Shown piece by piece: positions 55,640-64,000 of a stretch of DNA of 64,000 nucleotides. Source of the DNA: JBCCTX01 sp964468435 (GTDB lineage: Bacteria > Bacteroidota > Bacteroidia > J057); contig CAYXVE010000002.1 of NCBI GenBank assembly GCA_964468435.1, positions 62,001 to 126,000 on the forward strand. Reading direction: 5' to 3'. Made by a program: the position numbers and the translations under genes. The number at the start of each line of letters is the position of its first letter. Positions within the stretch are counted from its first letter, which is position 1. The notes below the pieces were generated by a model. It worked only from the letters and a program-made list of their open reading frames with translations. It was not told the DNA's origin and made no database searches.

Positions 55640-56581
55640 TTACTCTACAATCATCTTCTGAGTCTTCACGCCCGTACCTGTTTCGATGCGGTAGATATAG
55701 ACTCCCGGATTGAGACCGGATACATCTACTTTCTCACTATAGATTCCAATTCCTTTATCTTCACTCAGGATCTGGCGGATTTGTATCCCCTGATCATTTA
55801 TTAGTGTGATGGCCACAGGGCCCTCACGATTGATGGAATATGTCAATGTATTGATCTGCTGGGCAGGGTTGGGAAATACATTGAGGTCCTGGTCAAATTC
55901 AGCTTCTTCCGCAGGCAGCGTACCATCAAACAATAAGAATCTCACAGGTTCATGGAATCTGATCATTCTCATTACATGCCCAGGTCCTCCGCGTTTCCCG
56001 CTGCCGGGTCTACCCATACCAGGTCCTTTTCGATGCGGTCTTTCTGTATCTCCCGCTTCCCATTCCTCTTTTTCAGGACGATACTGCTCCAGGATACTGT
56101 GGATTTCATCTTTCCAGGTTTCTGTATCATCTTTCATCTCTTCCAGTAGGGCTTCTATATCCGCTTCATGAGCATCCGCGATTTCCCAGGCTTGTGTCAT
56201 AAGTTGACGACGCGCTTTTCTTTGCTCCTTCATAGACTCCTGTAAATCTTCAGGAAGTTCTGGACGTCCTTCACCGTCGTATTCCTCCCGGAATTCTTTC
56301 AGAGATTTTCCCAGTTCTTTTCTTTCAACGCTCAGTGCTTCTAGTCCTTTGCGGATCTCATCCACTTTGGCCTGTTCGGCAGGAGAAAGTACTGCATCCA
56401 GTTTTTCTCGCTGCGCTGCGACTACAGGTAACACATTTGTGTTCATGTATTCTTTTACTGCTTCAGCAGCTTCTCCATGAGGTTTTTTGTGCCCCTTCGG
56501 ACCTCTTGGTCCAGGTTGTGCCATGAGGATCGTAGTGATACAGATCATCCCCAAAGCGAAAATTAATGTTCGCTTGTTCAT
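55640..56581 (-). CDS. Spy/CpxP-like helical secreted protein with T9SS sorting domain
   Basis: Protein of 313 residues: signal peptide (cleaved after TILMAQ, about residue 21), a charged helical region (about 35-175) rich in Glu/Lys/Arg that recalls Spy/CpxP-like or Heavy-metal-sensor helices, and a basic Gly/Pro/His linker (HRKGPGMGRPGSGKRGGPGH). A type A T9SS C-terminal domain follows (LNVFPNPAQQINTLTYSI to the end). It should be exported through the type IX system. No enzyme motif is seen. Confidence 0.75.
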   Translation of the reverse strand: MNKRTLIFALGMICITTILMAQPGPRGPKGHKKPHGEAAEAVKEYMNTNVLPVVAAQREKLDAVLSPAEQAKVDEIRKGLEALSVERKELGKSLKEFREEYDGEGRPELPEDLQESMKEQRKARRQLMTQAWEIADAHEADIEALLEEMKDDTETWKDEIHSILEQYRPEKEEWEAGDTERPHRKGPGMGRPGSGKRGGPGHVMRMIRFHEPVRFLLFDGTLPAEEAEFDQDLNVFPNPAQQINTLTYSINREGPVAITLINDQGIQIRQILSEDKGIGIYSEKVDVSGLNPGVYIYRIETGTGVKTQKMIVE

Positions 56582-56873
56582 GATTAAAGATGTTAATTAT
56601 ATTTTTTTGCCGTTATGTCCTTTAGACACTTGTCTTTCTCTGTTTATTCCCTTTCATCTCAATTTTTTTGAAAACTCTCAAGCTATTCCCATTATTTTTT
56701 ATTCCCAATCTATTTTCCTGCCACAGTAGATACGGGAGATCTGGCTCGTGATCCTTTTTATCAGATTATTCATGAGTAGTCGGAAGAAAATTTTCCAGGG
56801 AATGAGTTCCTCACTCGCTTTAAAATTATTCGAAAATTGTAAAAAATAGTAAATATTATTTTTTTAGTTATCC

Positions 56874-57010
56874 ATAACATATTTTTAGGGGCATTATCAA
56901 GTAACTGACAGAAGAGAAAGCCTCTTCCAATTGATCTACATTCGACAGGTTGATTTGATCCCAAGAAGAATAACTGGTGCTGGCATTATCGCCCATGTAG
57001 ACCTACCATG
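56874..57010 (-). pseudogene. Relic of a PQQ-dependent dehydrogenase N-terminus
   Basis: On the minus strand, about 40 codons read VYMGDNASTSYSSWDQINLS and NVDQLEEAFSS. This resembles the entry of PQQ-dependent alcohol/glucose dehydrogenases (YGGDxASTRYSPLDQINxxNVxxLExAW). A stop lies just before it and the frame dies just after. The 793-bp gap 56582-57374 contains nothing else recognisable and is very AT-rich. I take it as a fragment of a deleted sugar or alcohol dehydrogenase gene. Confidence 0.55.
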
Positions 57011-57425
57011 ATTTATGTGCTGGTTTACTTGGTTGACAGGCCAAAAGAAATTGACAAAGTGTAATGATCTGTAGGTAAAATTGTCTGAGAAGCATTAGAT
57101 AAAATATTTGCCAATTAATTAAAAAGCCTGGTAAAAGAAAGGCTTGTTCACATACATAATATTTTGTTAAAAATATTTTTTATAATTTGTTATAGTTTAA
57201 GTAATCTGCTTTTGCGCTTTGCTCAACTTGATGTCAAAGTGAGCTATGGGACATCTCTTCGAGGATATGATGAAATGTAAATCAGGATGAAACGACATCA
57301 ACTCAAACTATGCTTCCTTTCATCATCATTGCTATTAGCTATCAGTAATTGTTACAGGTTTTAATAAAGTTGCGTTGCATTCTGTGCGATTTTTTCCAAA
57401 CTTAAAGCAAATCATCCATACAACA

Positions 57426-59222
57426 ATGAAACACATACTACTACCGTTGTCTCAATATCTCCTGATAGGAGTTGCGATTTTATCGGGTTCACCTGCACAG
57501 ACTAGCTGGAAAACTGTGGAAGGACATATCATGACTCGATGGGCTGAGGAAGTTGGGCCGGATAATGCATTGCCCGAATATCCTCGCCCGTTGATGGCCC
57601 GCGACAACTGGCAGAGTCTCAATGGTATATGGGACTTTACCATTACCCATAAAGCGGGAACCCCTCGTGAATTTGACCGGGAAATCCTGGTTCCTTATCC
57701 TGTAGAGTCTGCCCTTTCAGGCATCAAAGAGACGGTGGGTCCGTTCAAACGGGTATGGTACAAAAAAGACATAGAGTTGGAACCCCGGGAAGATGAGCGG
57801 ATCCTTCTTCATTTTGGTGCAGTAGACTGGGAGTCGCAGGTATTTGTCAATGACCACCATGTCGGTACACATCAGGGAGGATACGATCCCTTCTCATATG
57901 ATATTACAGAATTTCTGGAATCGGGAACCAATACCATTGTTGTTACGGCCTGGGACCCTACAGACCTGGGTAAGCAACCTGTAGGAAAACAAAGCTCACA
58001 GCCCCGCAGTATCTGGTATACAGCTGTTACAGGTATCTGGCAGAGCGTCTGGATGGAGACAGTACCCAATTCATACCTCTCGTCTTTAAAAATTACGCCT
58101 GAGGTGGATGAAAAACGAGTCAAAGTGGAAGTAAATGTGGAAAATGTTCAGGATGATCAATCTTTGGTTTTGGAAGCACTGTCTGATGGGGAAATAGTAG
58201 GAAGTTCAACAGGTATTCCCAAACAAGTATTCTATATTTATCTGGAAAATCCACAGCTCTGGTCTCCGGATATGCCTTTTCTCTATGATTTGGAGGTAAA
58301 GTTGCAAAATGAAGCCAATGATGTCTTAGATAAAGTGAGTAGCTACTTTGGTATGCGGAAGATCACAATGGAAAAAGCTGAAGATGGGTTTAACCGCTTG
58401 ATGCTCAATGATGAACCTTTATTTCACCTGGGGCCACTCGATCAGGGATGGTGGCCGGATGGATTGTATACAGCTCCGACAGATGATGCGCTAAAATACG
58501 ATATTCAGGTAACCAAGGATCTCGGTTTCAACATGCTCCGTAAACACGTCAAGGTAGAACCGCAGCGATTCTACTACTGGTGTGATGTGCTGGGAATACT
58601 CGTATGGCAGGATATGCCCAGTGGCGATATGATGCCAGGTAAGTTTCCCAACCGTACTCCCGAATCCCAACATATTTTCCGCACAGAATACCAGGCTATG
58701 ATCGATGCGCTTTACAATCATCCCAGTATCGTTATGTGGGTGCCTTTCAACGAAGGTTGGGGGCAGTTTGAGACGGAGGAAATCACCCATTGGACACAGG
58801 AGTATGATCCCACACGTCTGGTCAACAATGCTAGTGGCTGGACAGACAAGAATGTAGGAGATGTACATGACATGCACCGCTATCCTGGTCCAGCTATGCC
58901 CGAACCCGAACCCAACCGGGCTGTGGTATTGGGAGAATTTGGCGGCCAGGCACTGCCTATCGAAGACCACCTCTGGATCAATGACTTCGCCCATGCGCCT
59001 ACGCATTTCAAGACTTCCCGTACCCAGGAAGATCTGTTCAATGCTTACTCTGAACAACTTGAGGCACTCCTGCCCTTTAAAGAAAAAGGGCTGGCTGCAG
59101 CTGTGTATACTCAGACGACCGACGTTGAGTCAGAGGTCAATGGATTCATGACCTATGACCGGGAGGTGATCAAATATGATCAGGAGGCGTTGACAACGTT
59201 GCATTCGAAATTGTATGAGTAA
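57426..59222 (+). CDS. Secreted glycoside hydrolase family 2 protein
   Basis: Exported glycosidase of 598 residues from ATG at 57426, which begins a signal peptide (KHILLPLSQYLLIGVAILSG); an upstream in-frame TTG at 57375 is unlikely. The GH2 architecture is a sugar-binding jelly roll (WQSLNGIWDFTI; WYKKDIELEPRED), an immunoglobulin-like domain, and a TIM barrel with the acid/base Glu in PFNEGWGQ and the nucleophile Glu in VLGEFGGQ. It is shorter than classical LacZ and lacks its fifth domain. Substrate (beta-galactoside, glucuronide or other) is not evident. It is not in a susCD locus here. Confidence 0.87.
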   Translation: MKHILLPLSQYLLIGVAILSGSPAQTSWKTVEGHIMTRWAEEVGPDNALPEYPRPLMARDNWQSLNGIWDFTITHKAGTPREFDREILVPYPVESALSGIKETVGPFKRVWYKKDIELEPREDERILLHFGAVDWESQVFVNDHHVGTHQGGYDPFSYDITEFLESGTNTIVVTAWDPTDLGKQPVGKQSSQPRSIWYTAVTGIWQSVWMETVPNSYLSSLKITPEVDEKRVKVEVNVENVQDDQSLVLEALSDGEIVGSSTGIPKQVFYIYLENPQLWSPDMPFLYDLEVKLQNEANDVLDKVSSYFGMRKITMEKAEDGFNRLMLNDEPLFHLGPLDQGWWPDGLYTAPTDDALKYDIQVTKDLGFNMLRKHVKVEPQRFYYWCDVLGILVWQDMPSGDMMPGKFPNRTPESQHIFRTEYQAMIDALYNHPSIVMWVPFNEGWGQFETEEITHWTQEYDPTRLVNNASGWTDKNVGDVHDMHRYPGPAMPEPEPNRAVVLGEFGGQALPIEDHLWINDFAHAPTHFKTSRTQEDLFNAYSEQLEALLPFKEKGLAAAVYTQTTDVESEVNGFMTYDREVIKYDQEALTTLHSKLYE

Positions 59223-59304
59223 TCCCTAACAGACAGTTGATTGGGGGCATTGGATTTGGCTAGATTTACAAAATATGATATCTTATTATAAATATATGCC
59301 TTAA

Positions 59305-59580
59305 ACATTCGGCTATGACATCACTCCTTACTTCAATTTTCGCTCTTCGGAAAGGTCTAGTATTGAGATGTGGAAGAGATCGATTGCAGTACATCAACTT
59401 CCCGGTACTCCTATCTTTGTCGATGAGCCTATCATAGATGAACTGTTGGAATCATTCTCCTTTCGTGGATTTCCGAGCGATGCCTTTTTTGATGTGGAAG
59501 GAAGCTATAAAAAAGGAGCGATTCTATGGCCTTCGAGGATAAAAGTGGAAGAGTTGAAGGAACTTGTACAAAATAAATGA
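59305..59580 (+). pseudogene. Thioredoxin/TlpA-like C-terminal fragment
   Basis: Open frame after a TAA at 59302 with no start codon before ATG 59368. It reads from GYDITPYFNFRSSERSSIE to a thioredoxin-like end (LLESFSFRGFPSDAFFDVEG then SRIKVEELKELVQNK). The order 'strand, cis-Pro-like FP, strand with DxEG, terminal helix' resembles the last third of TlpA-type thioredoxins. The catalytic CxxC half is missing. Probable gene relic; a short protein from ATG 59368 (70 residues) is possible. Confidence 0.4.
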
Positions 59581-59690
59581 GCAGCTATCCCACTACTCCA
59601 GTCACAGATGCTGAGTTTGAATGGATCTTAATTTGAATAGAAATTAAGGCATCCGTGAAATTGATCGAAGTAGCTTAAAGGGATAGCCGC
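59581..59690. repeat. Long imperfect hairpin (about 110 nt)
   Basis: Nested pairings in order: GCAGCTATCCC (59581) with GGGATAGCCGC (59680), CTACT (59593) with AGTAG (59669), CACAGATGC (59603) with GCATCCGTG (59649), and CTTAATTT (59627) with AAATTAAG (59641). They form one long stem-loop with small bulges and mismatches. It lies between the thioredoxin-like relic and the 3' end of the DUF4397 gene. It could be a miniature mobile element or a structured 3' RNA. Confidence 0.65.
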
Positions 59691-59699
59691 TATGTTCAT

Positions 59700-60428
59700 T
59701 TAAGGTCTTACAGTAGACTCCATGACTTTCAACCCGCCTACAGGTCCTCCTTCGGGATCATGAGTCAGATAAAAACTATATGTTTTGTTAAATCTCAAAT
59801 TCACATTGGATATAGAATCCAGCCTTCTTCCACTCCGGTCATCGACAAAATAGAACGTATAAGTACCAGGTTGCAGCTGCTGATAGCCTGAATAATTCAG
59901 GAAATTCAGACTACGGATAATCCCCTGTCCATCTTTGGTCTCCAGGCTAGCTGACTGTACAAAACGATTTACATTCATCATGCGTACATAGGCAGCAGGT
60001 ATTTCAGCCTCTACATTGTCAATCGCTCTCACGACGATCGGCTTGCTGAAACTGTCCACCAGAATGAAAGTATATCTTTCATCCCCCCTCAGGTTGTTAT
60101 TGATGGCAGGAACCAGTTCCTCTCTAGTAGCGTGATTGGCAACATGAATATCCACGCCTCCTTGACCATTGATCGTATCCAGGGCAGTCAGCAACGACGC
60201 ATAACCACTGTTGGGCCATGAGTTGAGAAACTTCACCCTACGGGCTACACTTTGGATCTCTCCACTGCTTTCGAACGTGATATCCACAGATTGGATTCCT
60301 GGGTAGGCATTCAGAAAGTGGAGATATGTGCGATCTTTTTCTACAGGCTCAAAGATTTCTTCATCCGTACAAGCAGATAATACCAGCAAGGTTACAACAG
60401 ACAACGCGAAGAAAATACGCGACCACAT
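59700..60428 (-). CDS. DUF4397 lipoprotein
   Basis: Lipoprotein of 242 residues from ATG 60428 (an upstream TTG at 60452 is less likely), with signal peptide and lipobox VLSAC (Cys near residue 20). Two DUF4397 repeats are visible: THLHFLNAYPG-type opening (here TYLHFLNAYPGIQSVDI) and AAYVRMMNVNRFVQSASLE, the latter ending in YTFYFVDDRSG. Such proteins are surface or periplasmic in Bacteroidota with unknown role. No partner gene is obvious. Confidence 0.82.
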   Translation of the reverse strand: MWSRIFFALSVVTLLVLSACTDEEIFEPVEKDRTYLHFLNAYPGIQSVDITFESSGEIQSVARRVKFLNSWPNSGYASLLTALDTINGQGGVDIHVANHATREELVPAINNNLRGDERYTFILVDSFSKPIVVRAIDNVEAEIPAAYVRMMNVNRFVQSASLETKDGQGIIRSLNFLNYSGYQQLQPGTYTFYFVDDRSGRRLDSISNVNLRFNKTYSFYLTHDPEGGPVGGLKVMESTVRP

Positions 60429-60717
60429 GATTTTTTTAATTAAAGGTTTCAATATCTATTGGAATATCCATTCCTCGCACAAAATTTCAAAATATAAAAT
60501 TTATAAACAAATTAATTTCAATTAATTAATTACATGCAATGGGGTAAATGTATAGTATGCTCCTGTAAGATTTTACTGGTGGATTCGTTAAAAACATTTT
60601 CCTCAGTATTATATATGGGCAGTTTACCCGTGCTGGTACAATATTTTTCAATCTCTTGCCCGATAGAGTATGAAAAAGGAACAGATATTTTAACTTGCTC
60701 TTCCAAAGAATTATCTC

Positions 60718-61794
60718 TTGAATACAACTAGTAAGCTCACAGATAATGATTATCTCGATAGATGTATCTATCTCGCTCAGCGGGCTAGCAGTGATGTATA
60801 TCCGAACCCACGCGTAGGAGCGGTGATCGTACATCAGGAAAGGATCCTCGCTGAGGGATATCATGCTCAGGCTGGCGGCCACCATGCCGAAATAGTTGCG
60901 ATCGAATCTGTAGGAAAAAAAGAGTTACTCGCTGAGTCTACACTCTATGTAAGTCTTGAACCTTGTAACTATTATGGGAAAACGCCTCCTTGCAGCGAAG
61001 CGATCATCCAGCATCAGATACCTCGCGTAGTCATAGGTACAAAAGATCCTAACCCACGGGTAGCAGGTTCAGGTATCGATAGACTACGTGAAGCAGGTAT
61101 AGAGGTCAAACTTGCTGAAGAACAAGTTCCTTTCCAGCTACTCAACAAAGTATTCTGGGTCAACCAGATGGAAAATCGCCCTTACATCGTCCTTAAGTGG
61201 GCCGTTTCACGCAATGGATACATTGCAGGTATGGATGAGCAGGGACGCCCCTTTCCAATAGCAATTACCGGAAGGGTCGTCAAAGAGCAGGTTCACGCGC
61301 TCAGAGCCTATCACCATGGCATTATGGTGGGAAAAAATACAGTGGAGGCCGATGATCCGCAGCTTACTACCCGGCTCCATCCTGGCAAAGATCCCATTCG
61401 CATTATCTTTGACAGAAATCTTGGACTCTCTCAAGACTTGAAAGTCTTCGCCGATGGGGGAGATACCATTGTGCTCAATGAGTACAAGTCAGGCCAGGAA
61501 GGCCCAATTCAGTATTACCAGCCTACACAGTGGAACAACATGAAAGAGCTGGTACAGGAACTGTACCAGCAATTAGGCATTTGTAGTATCCTGATAGAAG
61601 GCGGAACACTCGTACTCCAACAATTTATCGACCAGCATATGTACGATGAACTGTACATGTACCAGGGTAGCACGTCCATTCGCTACGGAGTTCCCGCACC
61701 CGTTCTGAGTACACATTTTTACTTCGACCAAGTGCGAAACGTAGGGAAAGATATGTTGTACTACAAGCGAGTATCGCTCCTGGAAGGTAATTGA
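60718..61794 (+). CDS. ribD: Bifunctional riboflavin deaminase/reductase RibD
   Basis: Riboflavin pathway enzyme of 358 residues: deaminase domain (zinc motifs HAE in GGHHAEIVA and PCNYYGKTPPCSEA) then reductase domain (KWAVSRNGYIAG; ILIEGGTLVLQQFID). A TTG start at 60718 gives the usual N-terminus (NDYLDRCIYLAQRA), and no in-frame ATG exists between the upstream stop and the domain, so TTG is preferred. No other rib genes are near, as is usual when rib genes are scattered. Confidence 0.88.
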   Translation: MNTTSKLTDNDYLDRCIYLAQRASSDVYPNPRVGAVIVHQERILAEGYHAQAGGHHAEIVAIESVGKKELLAESTLYVSLEPCNYYGKTPPCSEAIIQHQIPRVVIGTKDPNPRVAGSGIDRLREAGIEVKLAEEQVPFQLLNKVFWVNQMENRPYIVLKWAVSRNGYIAGMDEQGRPFPIAITGRVVKEQVHALRAYHHGIMVGKNTVEADDPQLTTRLHPGKDPIRIIFDRNLGLSQDLKVFADGGDTIVLNEYKSGQEGPIQYYQPTQWNNMKELVQELYQQLGICSILIEGGTLVLQQFIDQHMYDELYMYQGSTSIRYGVPAPVLSTHFYFDQVRNVGKDMLYYKRVSLLEGN

Positions 61795-61839
61795 ATACAA
61801 TCGTACTTACCCTATTACACCTATCAGCATCGCATTTCT

Positions 61840-62859
61840 CTATCTCTTCATCCAACGCTTGGTCATCACTTCCTCATCGACCGTAACGCGAAAGAAATAT
61901 ATACCAGCAGGTATATCAGACACCTTGAGTTGGTGCGACCAATGATAGCTCTCTGGCTGGTAGGTCTCCCGGATCAAAACCTTTCCCTGCTGATCTGTCA
62001 ATTCCAGCAATGTCTCAGTCAGTACTTCCTTCGAGCGTAGCTCTAGTTGAACAGATTGTGTGCCTGGATTGGGGTAAAGCATAAGCGTGCCTACCTGAGA
62101 AATTACCAGTTCAGTATCGGTTTTATCCTCTGGCTCAGGTTGACCGATAAGTTTAAAGTTAAAAGGAAGATTAACCCAGAACCTAACAGGCTTGCCATCT
62201 TTTTTGGCAGGTGAGAAGCGTATTTCTGGTAAGGTCTCGGCTACAGCTTCCTCAAGCACCGGATGCGCAGTCTTGACCATTTCATGACGGATATATTCTC
62301 CTTCTTCACTCACCAGAATGCGGGCTACGATCATCCCTTCGAGCCTGTTTTCTTTCGCTAATACAGGATAGCCAATCTGTTTGTAGATCTCCTCCATATT
62401 TTCAGGCTTGGGAGGACTGTCGACGATCGCATTGCCTTTGATCTCAGGTTCTATAGCCTGGCTATCGGTTTCCTGATTACAATCTCCCGCAAGCCTGAAA
62501 GCAAATGGTACATTTACCCAGAATTTCACTGCCTGGCCTGAATTCTGTGCAGGAGAAAACATTAATCCAGACAAATGCATCTCAACCGCCTGTGTCAATG
62601 CTGGATTGGGGTCATTCAATACCACATGTCGTACATATTTACCAGCTTCATCAAGCAGTATTCTCACTACGACACTTCCTTCAACGCAATTATTTCTGGC
62701 GGTGAGTGGATAACCGACTTTTTGCTTGATCTCCATGAGATTTAGGGGCTGCGGCTCCTGATCGACTACTATGTAGTCTGAAACAGAAGGAAGATTCTGG
62801 GCATACATTCCCTGTGTAAGCATGTAGATACATGCTAAGGTAAATAGTCTAGTTTTCAT
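61840..62859 (-). CDS. Secreted protein with two TonB C-terminal domains and a T9SS sorting domain
   Basis: Protein of 339 residues: signal peptide (to QGMYAQ, about residue 21). Two tandem TonB-C domains follow, about 40-125 (KVGYPLTARNNCVEGSVVVR) and 150-235 (QIGYPVLAKENRLEGMIVAR), each ending FWVN(V/L)PF(A/N)F. The C-terminal T9SS domain starts at TLMLYPNPGTQSVQLEL. It has no inner-membrane anchor, so it cannot be a normal TonB energiser. It follows the M56 gene, whose product carries the same domain, by 160 bp. Confidence 0.82.
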   Translation of the reverse strand: MKTRLFTLACIYMLTQGMYAQNLPSVSDYIVVDQEPQPLNLMEIKQKVGYPLTARNNCVEGSVVVRILLDEAGKYVRHVVLNDPNPALTQAVEMHLSGLMFSPAQNSGQAVKFWVNVPFAFRLAGDCNQETDSQAIEPEIKGNAIVDSPPKPENMEEIYKQIGYPVLAKENRLEGMIVARILVSEEGEYIRHEMVKTAHPVLEEAVAETLPEIRFSPAKKDGKPVRFWVNLPFNFKLIGQPEPEDKTDTELVISQVGTLMLYPNPGTQSVQLELRSKEVLTETLLELTDQQGKVLIRETYQPESYHWSHQLKVSDIPAGIYFFRVTVDEEVMTKRWMKR

Positions 62860-62892
62860 AATATATGATTAATTAGTTATTGTTTCATTTTA

Positions 62893-62918
62893 AATCCGTA
62901 TAATCTGTAGCATATTTA
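62893..62918 (+). repeat. Partial copy of the dispersed repeat (copy D)
   Basis: AAATCCGTATAATCTGTAGC near 62893 matches the core AATCCGTATAATCTGCGGC of copy A at 38652-38671, with two changes. It lies between the two TonB-domain genes. Confidence 0.5.
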
Positions 62919-63019
62919 TATTGGATCATTGTGGGATTGATAATGGTTGTCTTTTTATGTTTCTAATACCTAATACATAATGAATTTGCAAATTATCGAA
63001 CAGCTGTTATTTTATAATT

Positions 63020-64000
63020 CTACTGAATTAACCTGAATGCAAACGGTACATTTACCCAGAATGCAACCTCCTCACCCTGATTTACTGCTGGGGCAAATCT
63101 TATATTGGAGATCTCAACTTCTACGGCTTCCTGCAGCGTAGGATGCACATCCTTTAAGACAACATGCCTTACATAGCTTCCTTCTTTGTCGACCAGTATA
63201 CGTACTACTACATCTCCCTCTATATCGGCATCTCGTGCAACTTGAGGATAGCCGATCTTACTTCTGATCTCTCCCAAATTGAGGGGCTTTGGCGCTTGTT
63301 CTACAGCGATAAAGTCATTGACTCCAAGTACAGTTTTTGCTGTAGTACCTCCTGGAAGCGTGTCAAGTACCTGTTGGGAAAGGGGAACGACACAGACGAT
63401 CTGAACGATGCTCAGGAATAAAATTATCACAGAAGCGTAGTGTTTCCATGCACGTTTCAGGTTAGGTAAGGTCTGTAGCATTTTGATCCGGGATAATGCA
63501 GGGGATTCGAAAAAGGGATGGATAAAGGGTAGTTGTACCCCTACCGCTTCCTGCAGGATTAGATTTGCGTACGCCTTTCGGGAATATTTGGCTACCGTAC
63601 TACGGTCTGCGAGATATTCATGGACCAGCAACAGTTCTTTACGGATAAGGTATATGACTGGGTTGAACCAGAAAGCGATTTGGAATAATTCCATAAACAG
63701 AATATCCCAGCTATGCTTTTGGCGAATGTGATAACACTCGTGGGTAATGATTTTTTCCTGAGCTTCCTCATTCATGTTCATGGTTTCATCCCAGAAGATA
63801 TAGTGAAAAAATGAGGAAGTCGGAAAAACGCCTCCAGTATGATATAAGGTATAAATAGGGGTTTTTTCGATGGGGTTTTGGGAGTCGATAAAGTCAAGGA
63901 GTTTTTTCAGACGGTAAAGAAACAATCCCAGCGCCGCAATGACACCTGTGAAGTAGATATTCCAGGCGATTGGTTGCCAGGCTATACGGCTTGATGTCGT
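63020..64000 (-). CDS. BlaR1-like M56 metallopeptidase with C-terminal TonB domain (5' end outside window)
   Basis: The frame stays open to the right window edge, so the N-terminus is missing. Visible parts are membrane helices, the zinc peptidase motif HECYH (in IITHECYHIRQKHSWD) with the distal EYLADR ligand region, a further helix (VIILFLSIVQIVCVVPL), then a TonB-C domain (KIGYPQVARDADIEGDVVVR to the end PFAFRLIQ). In Bacteroidota, M56-TonB proteins usually sit beside a BlaI-type repressor, expected upstream beyond 64000. It may be a sensor or site-1-like protease. Confidence 0.85.
   Translation of the reverse strand, partial: TTSSRIAWQPIAWNIYFTGVIAALGLFLYRLKKLLDFIDSQNPIEKTPIYTLYHTGGVFPTSSFFHYIFWDETMNMNEEAQEKIITHECYHIRQKHSWDILFMELFQIAFWFNPVIYLIRKELLLVHEYLADRSTVAKYSRKAYANLILQEAVGVQLPFIHPFFESPALSRIKMLQTLPNLKRAWKHYASVIILFLSIVQIVCVVPLSQQVLDTLPGGTTAKTVLGVNDFIAVEQAPKPLNLGEIRSKIGYPQVARDADIEGDVVVRILVDKEGSYVRHVVLKDVHPTLQEAVEVEISNIRFAPAVNQGEEVAFWVNVPFAFRLIQ

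Noticed and set aside
60530..60727. 65-codon minus-strand frame with protein-like composition under the ribD start.
   Set aside because: It needs a TTG start directly after an in-frame stop, has no recognised family and overlaps the ribD promoter and start. Chance is the simpler explanation.

Overview
The window is chromosomal DNA of a Bacteroidota bacterium, probably a Saprospiria- or Cytophagia-like environmental lineage; I cannot place the genus. The evidence is C-terminal sorting domains of the type IX secretion system on several secreted proteins (37342-38331, 55640-56581, 61840-62859), a tamB-tamL pair whose outer-membrane partner is a lipoprotein, a membrane pyrophosphatase, M56/TonB-domain proteins, cobalamin-controlled BtuB with a DUF4465 protein, and promoters of the Bacteroidota form TTTG-N19-TAnnTTTG.

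Left part (1-34.7 kb), mostly housekeeping and envelope: a flavoprotein plus polyferredoxin electron-transfer pair; a PfkB kinase; a HAD phosphatase; a decayed secreted-protein gene (5790-6925); tamB/tamL; an Rpn-type nuclease with in-frame 12-bp repeats; a glycosyltransferase; a DUF547 protein; an Omp85-like barrel; an Aquifex-type aconitase; a Met-rich probable copper cluster (FixH-like lipoprotein, outer-membrane protein, small Cys protein) with a multi-spanning patatin; type II NADH dehydrogenase; a PaaE-like reductase; an aldo/keto reductase; an LpxD-like acyltransferase; a K+-dependent-type membrane pyrophosphatase; Ogt; and a CheY-like receiver.

Middle (35-38.6 kb): an AdoCbl-type riboswitch precedes btuB, a T9SS-secreted DUF4465 protein and a small CWC zinc-ribbon-like protein, together a corrinoid-uptake operon.

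The outstanding region is 38650-49847: five minus-strand genes. The first four have overlapping ends. They are a CHAT (caspase-like) protease with a C-terminal inactive-STAND-like domain, a MoxR AAA+ ATPase, a CoxE-like vWA protein, a 1488-residue multidomain protein (helical N-terminus, DUF4384-like and degenerate trypsin-like modules, TPRs, an effector-associated-like domain), and an LRR-Roc-COR GTPase ending in a similar effector-associated-like domain. This looks like a MoxR-vWA-VMAP type NTP-dependent conflict (defence or regulated-death) system coupled to a caspase-like protease and a ROCO GTPase. The ROCO gene is bracketed by related direct repeats.

Right part (50-64 kb): a beta-oxidation pair (FadN-type multifunctional enzyme and thiolase), a dsRNA-binding-like protein, a Spy-like T9SS protein, a secreted GH2 glycosidase, a DUF4397 lipoprotein, RibD, and a two-gene M56 peptidase/TonB-domain cluster cut by the window end. 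Gene relics lie in several intergenic regions: four-helix-bundle, PQQ-dehydrogenase, thioredoxin-like, and an orphan signal peptide. No rRNA, tRNA, CRISPR array or intact insertion sequence was recognised.
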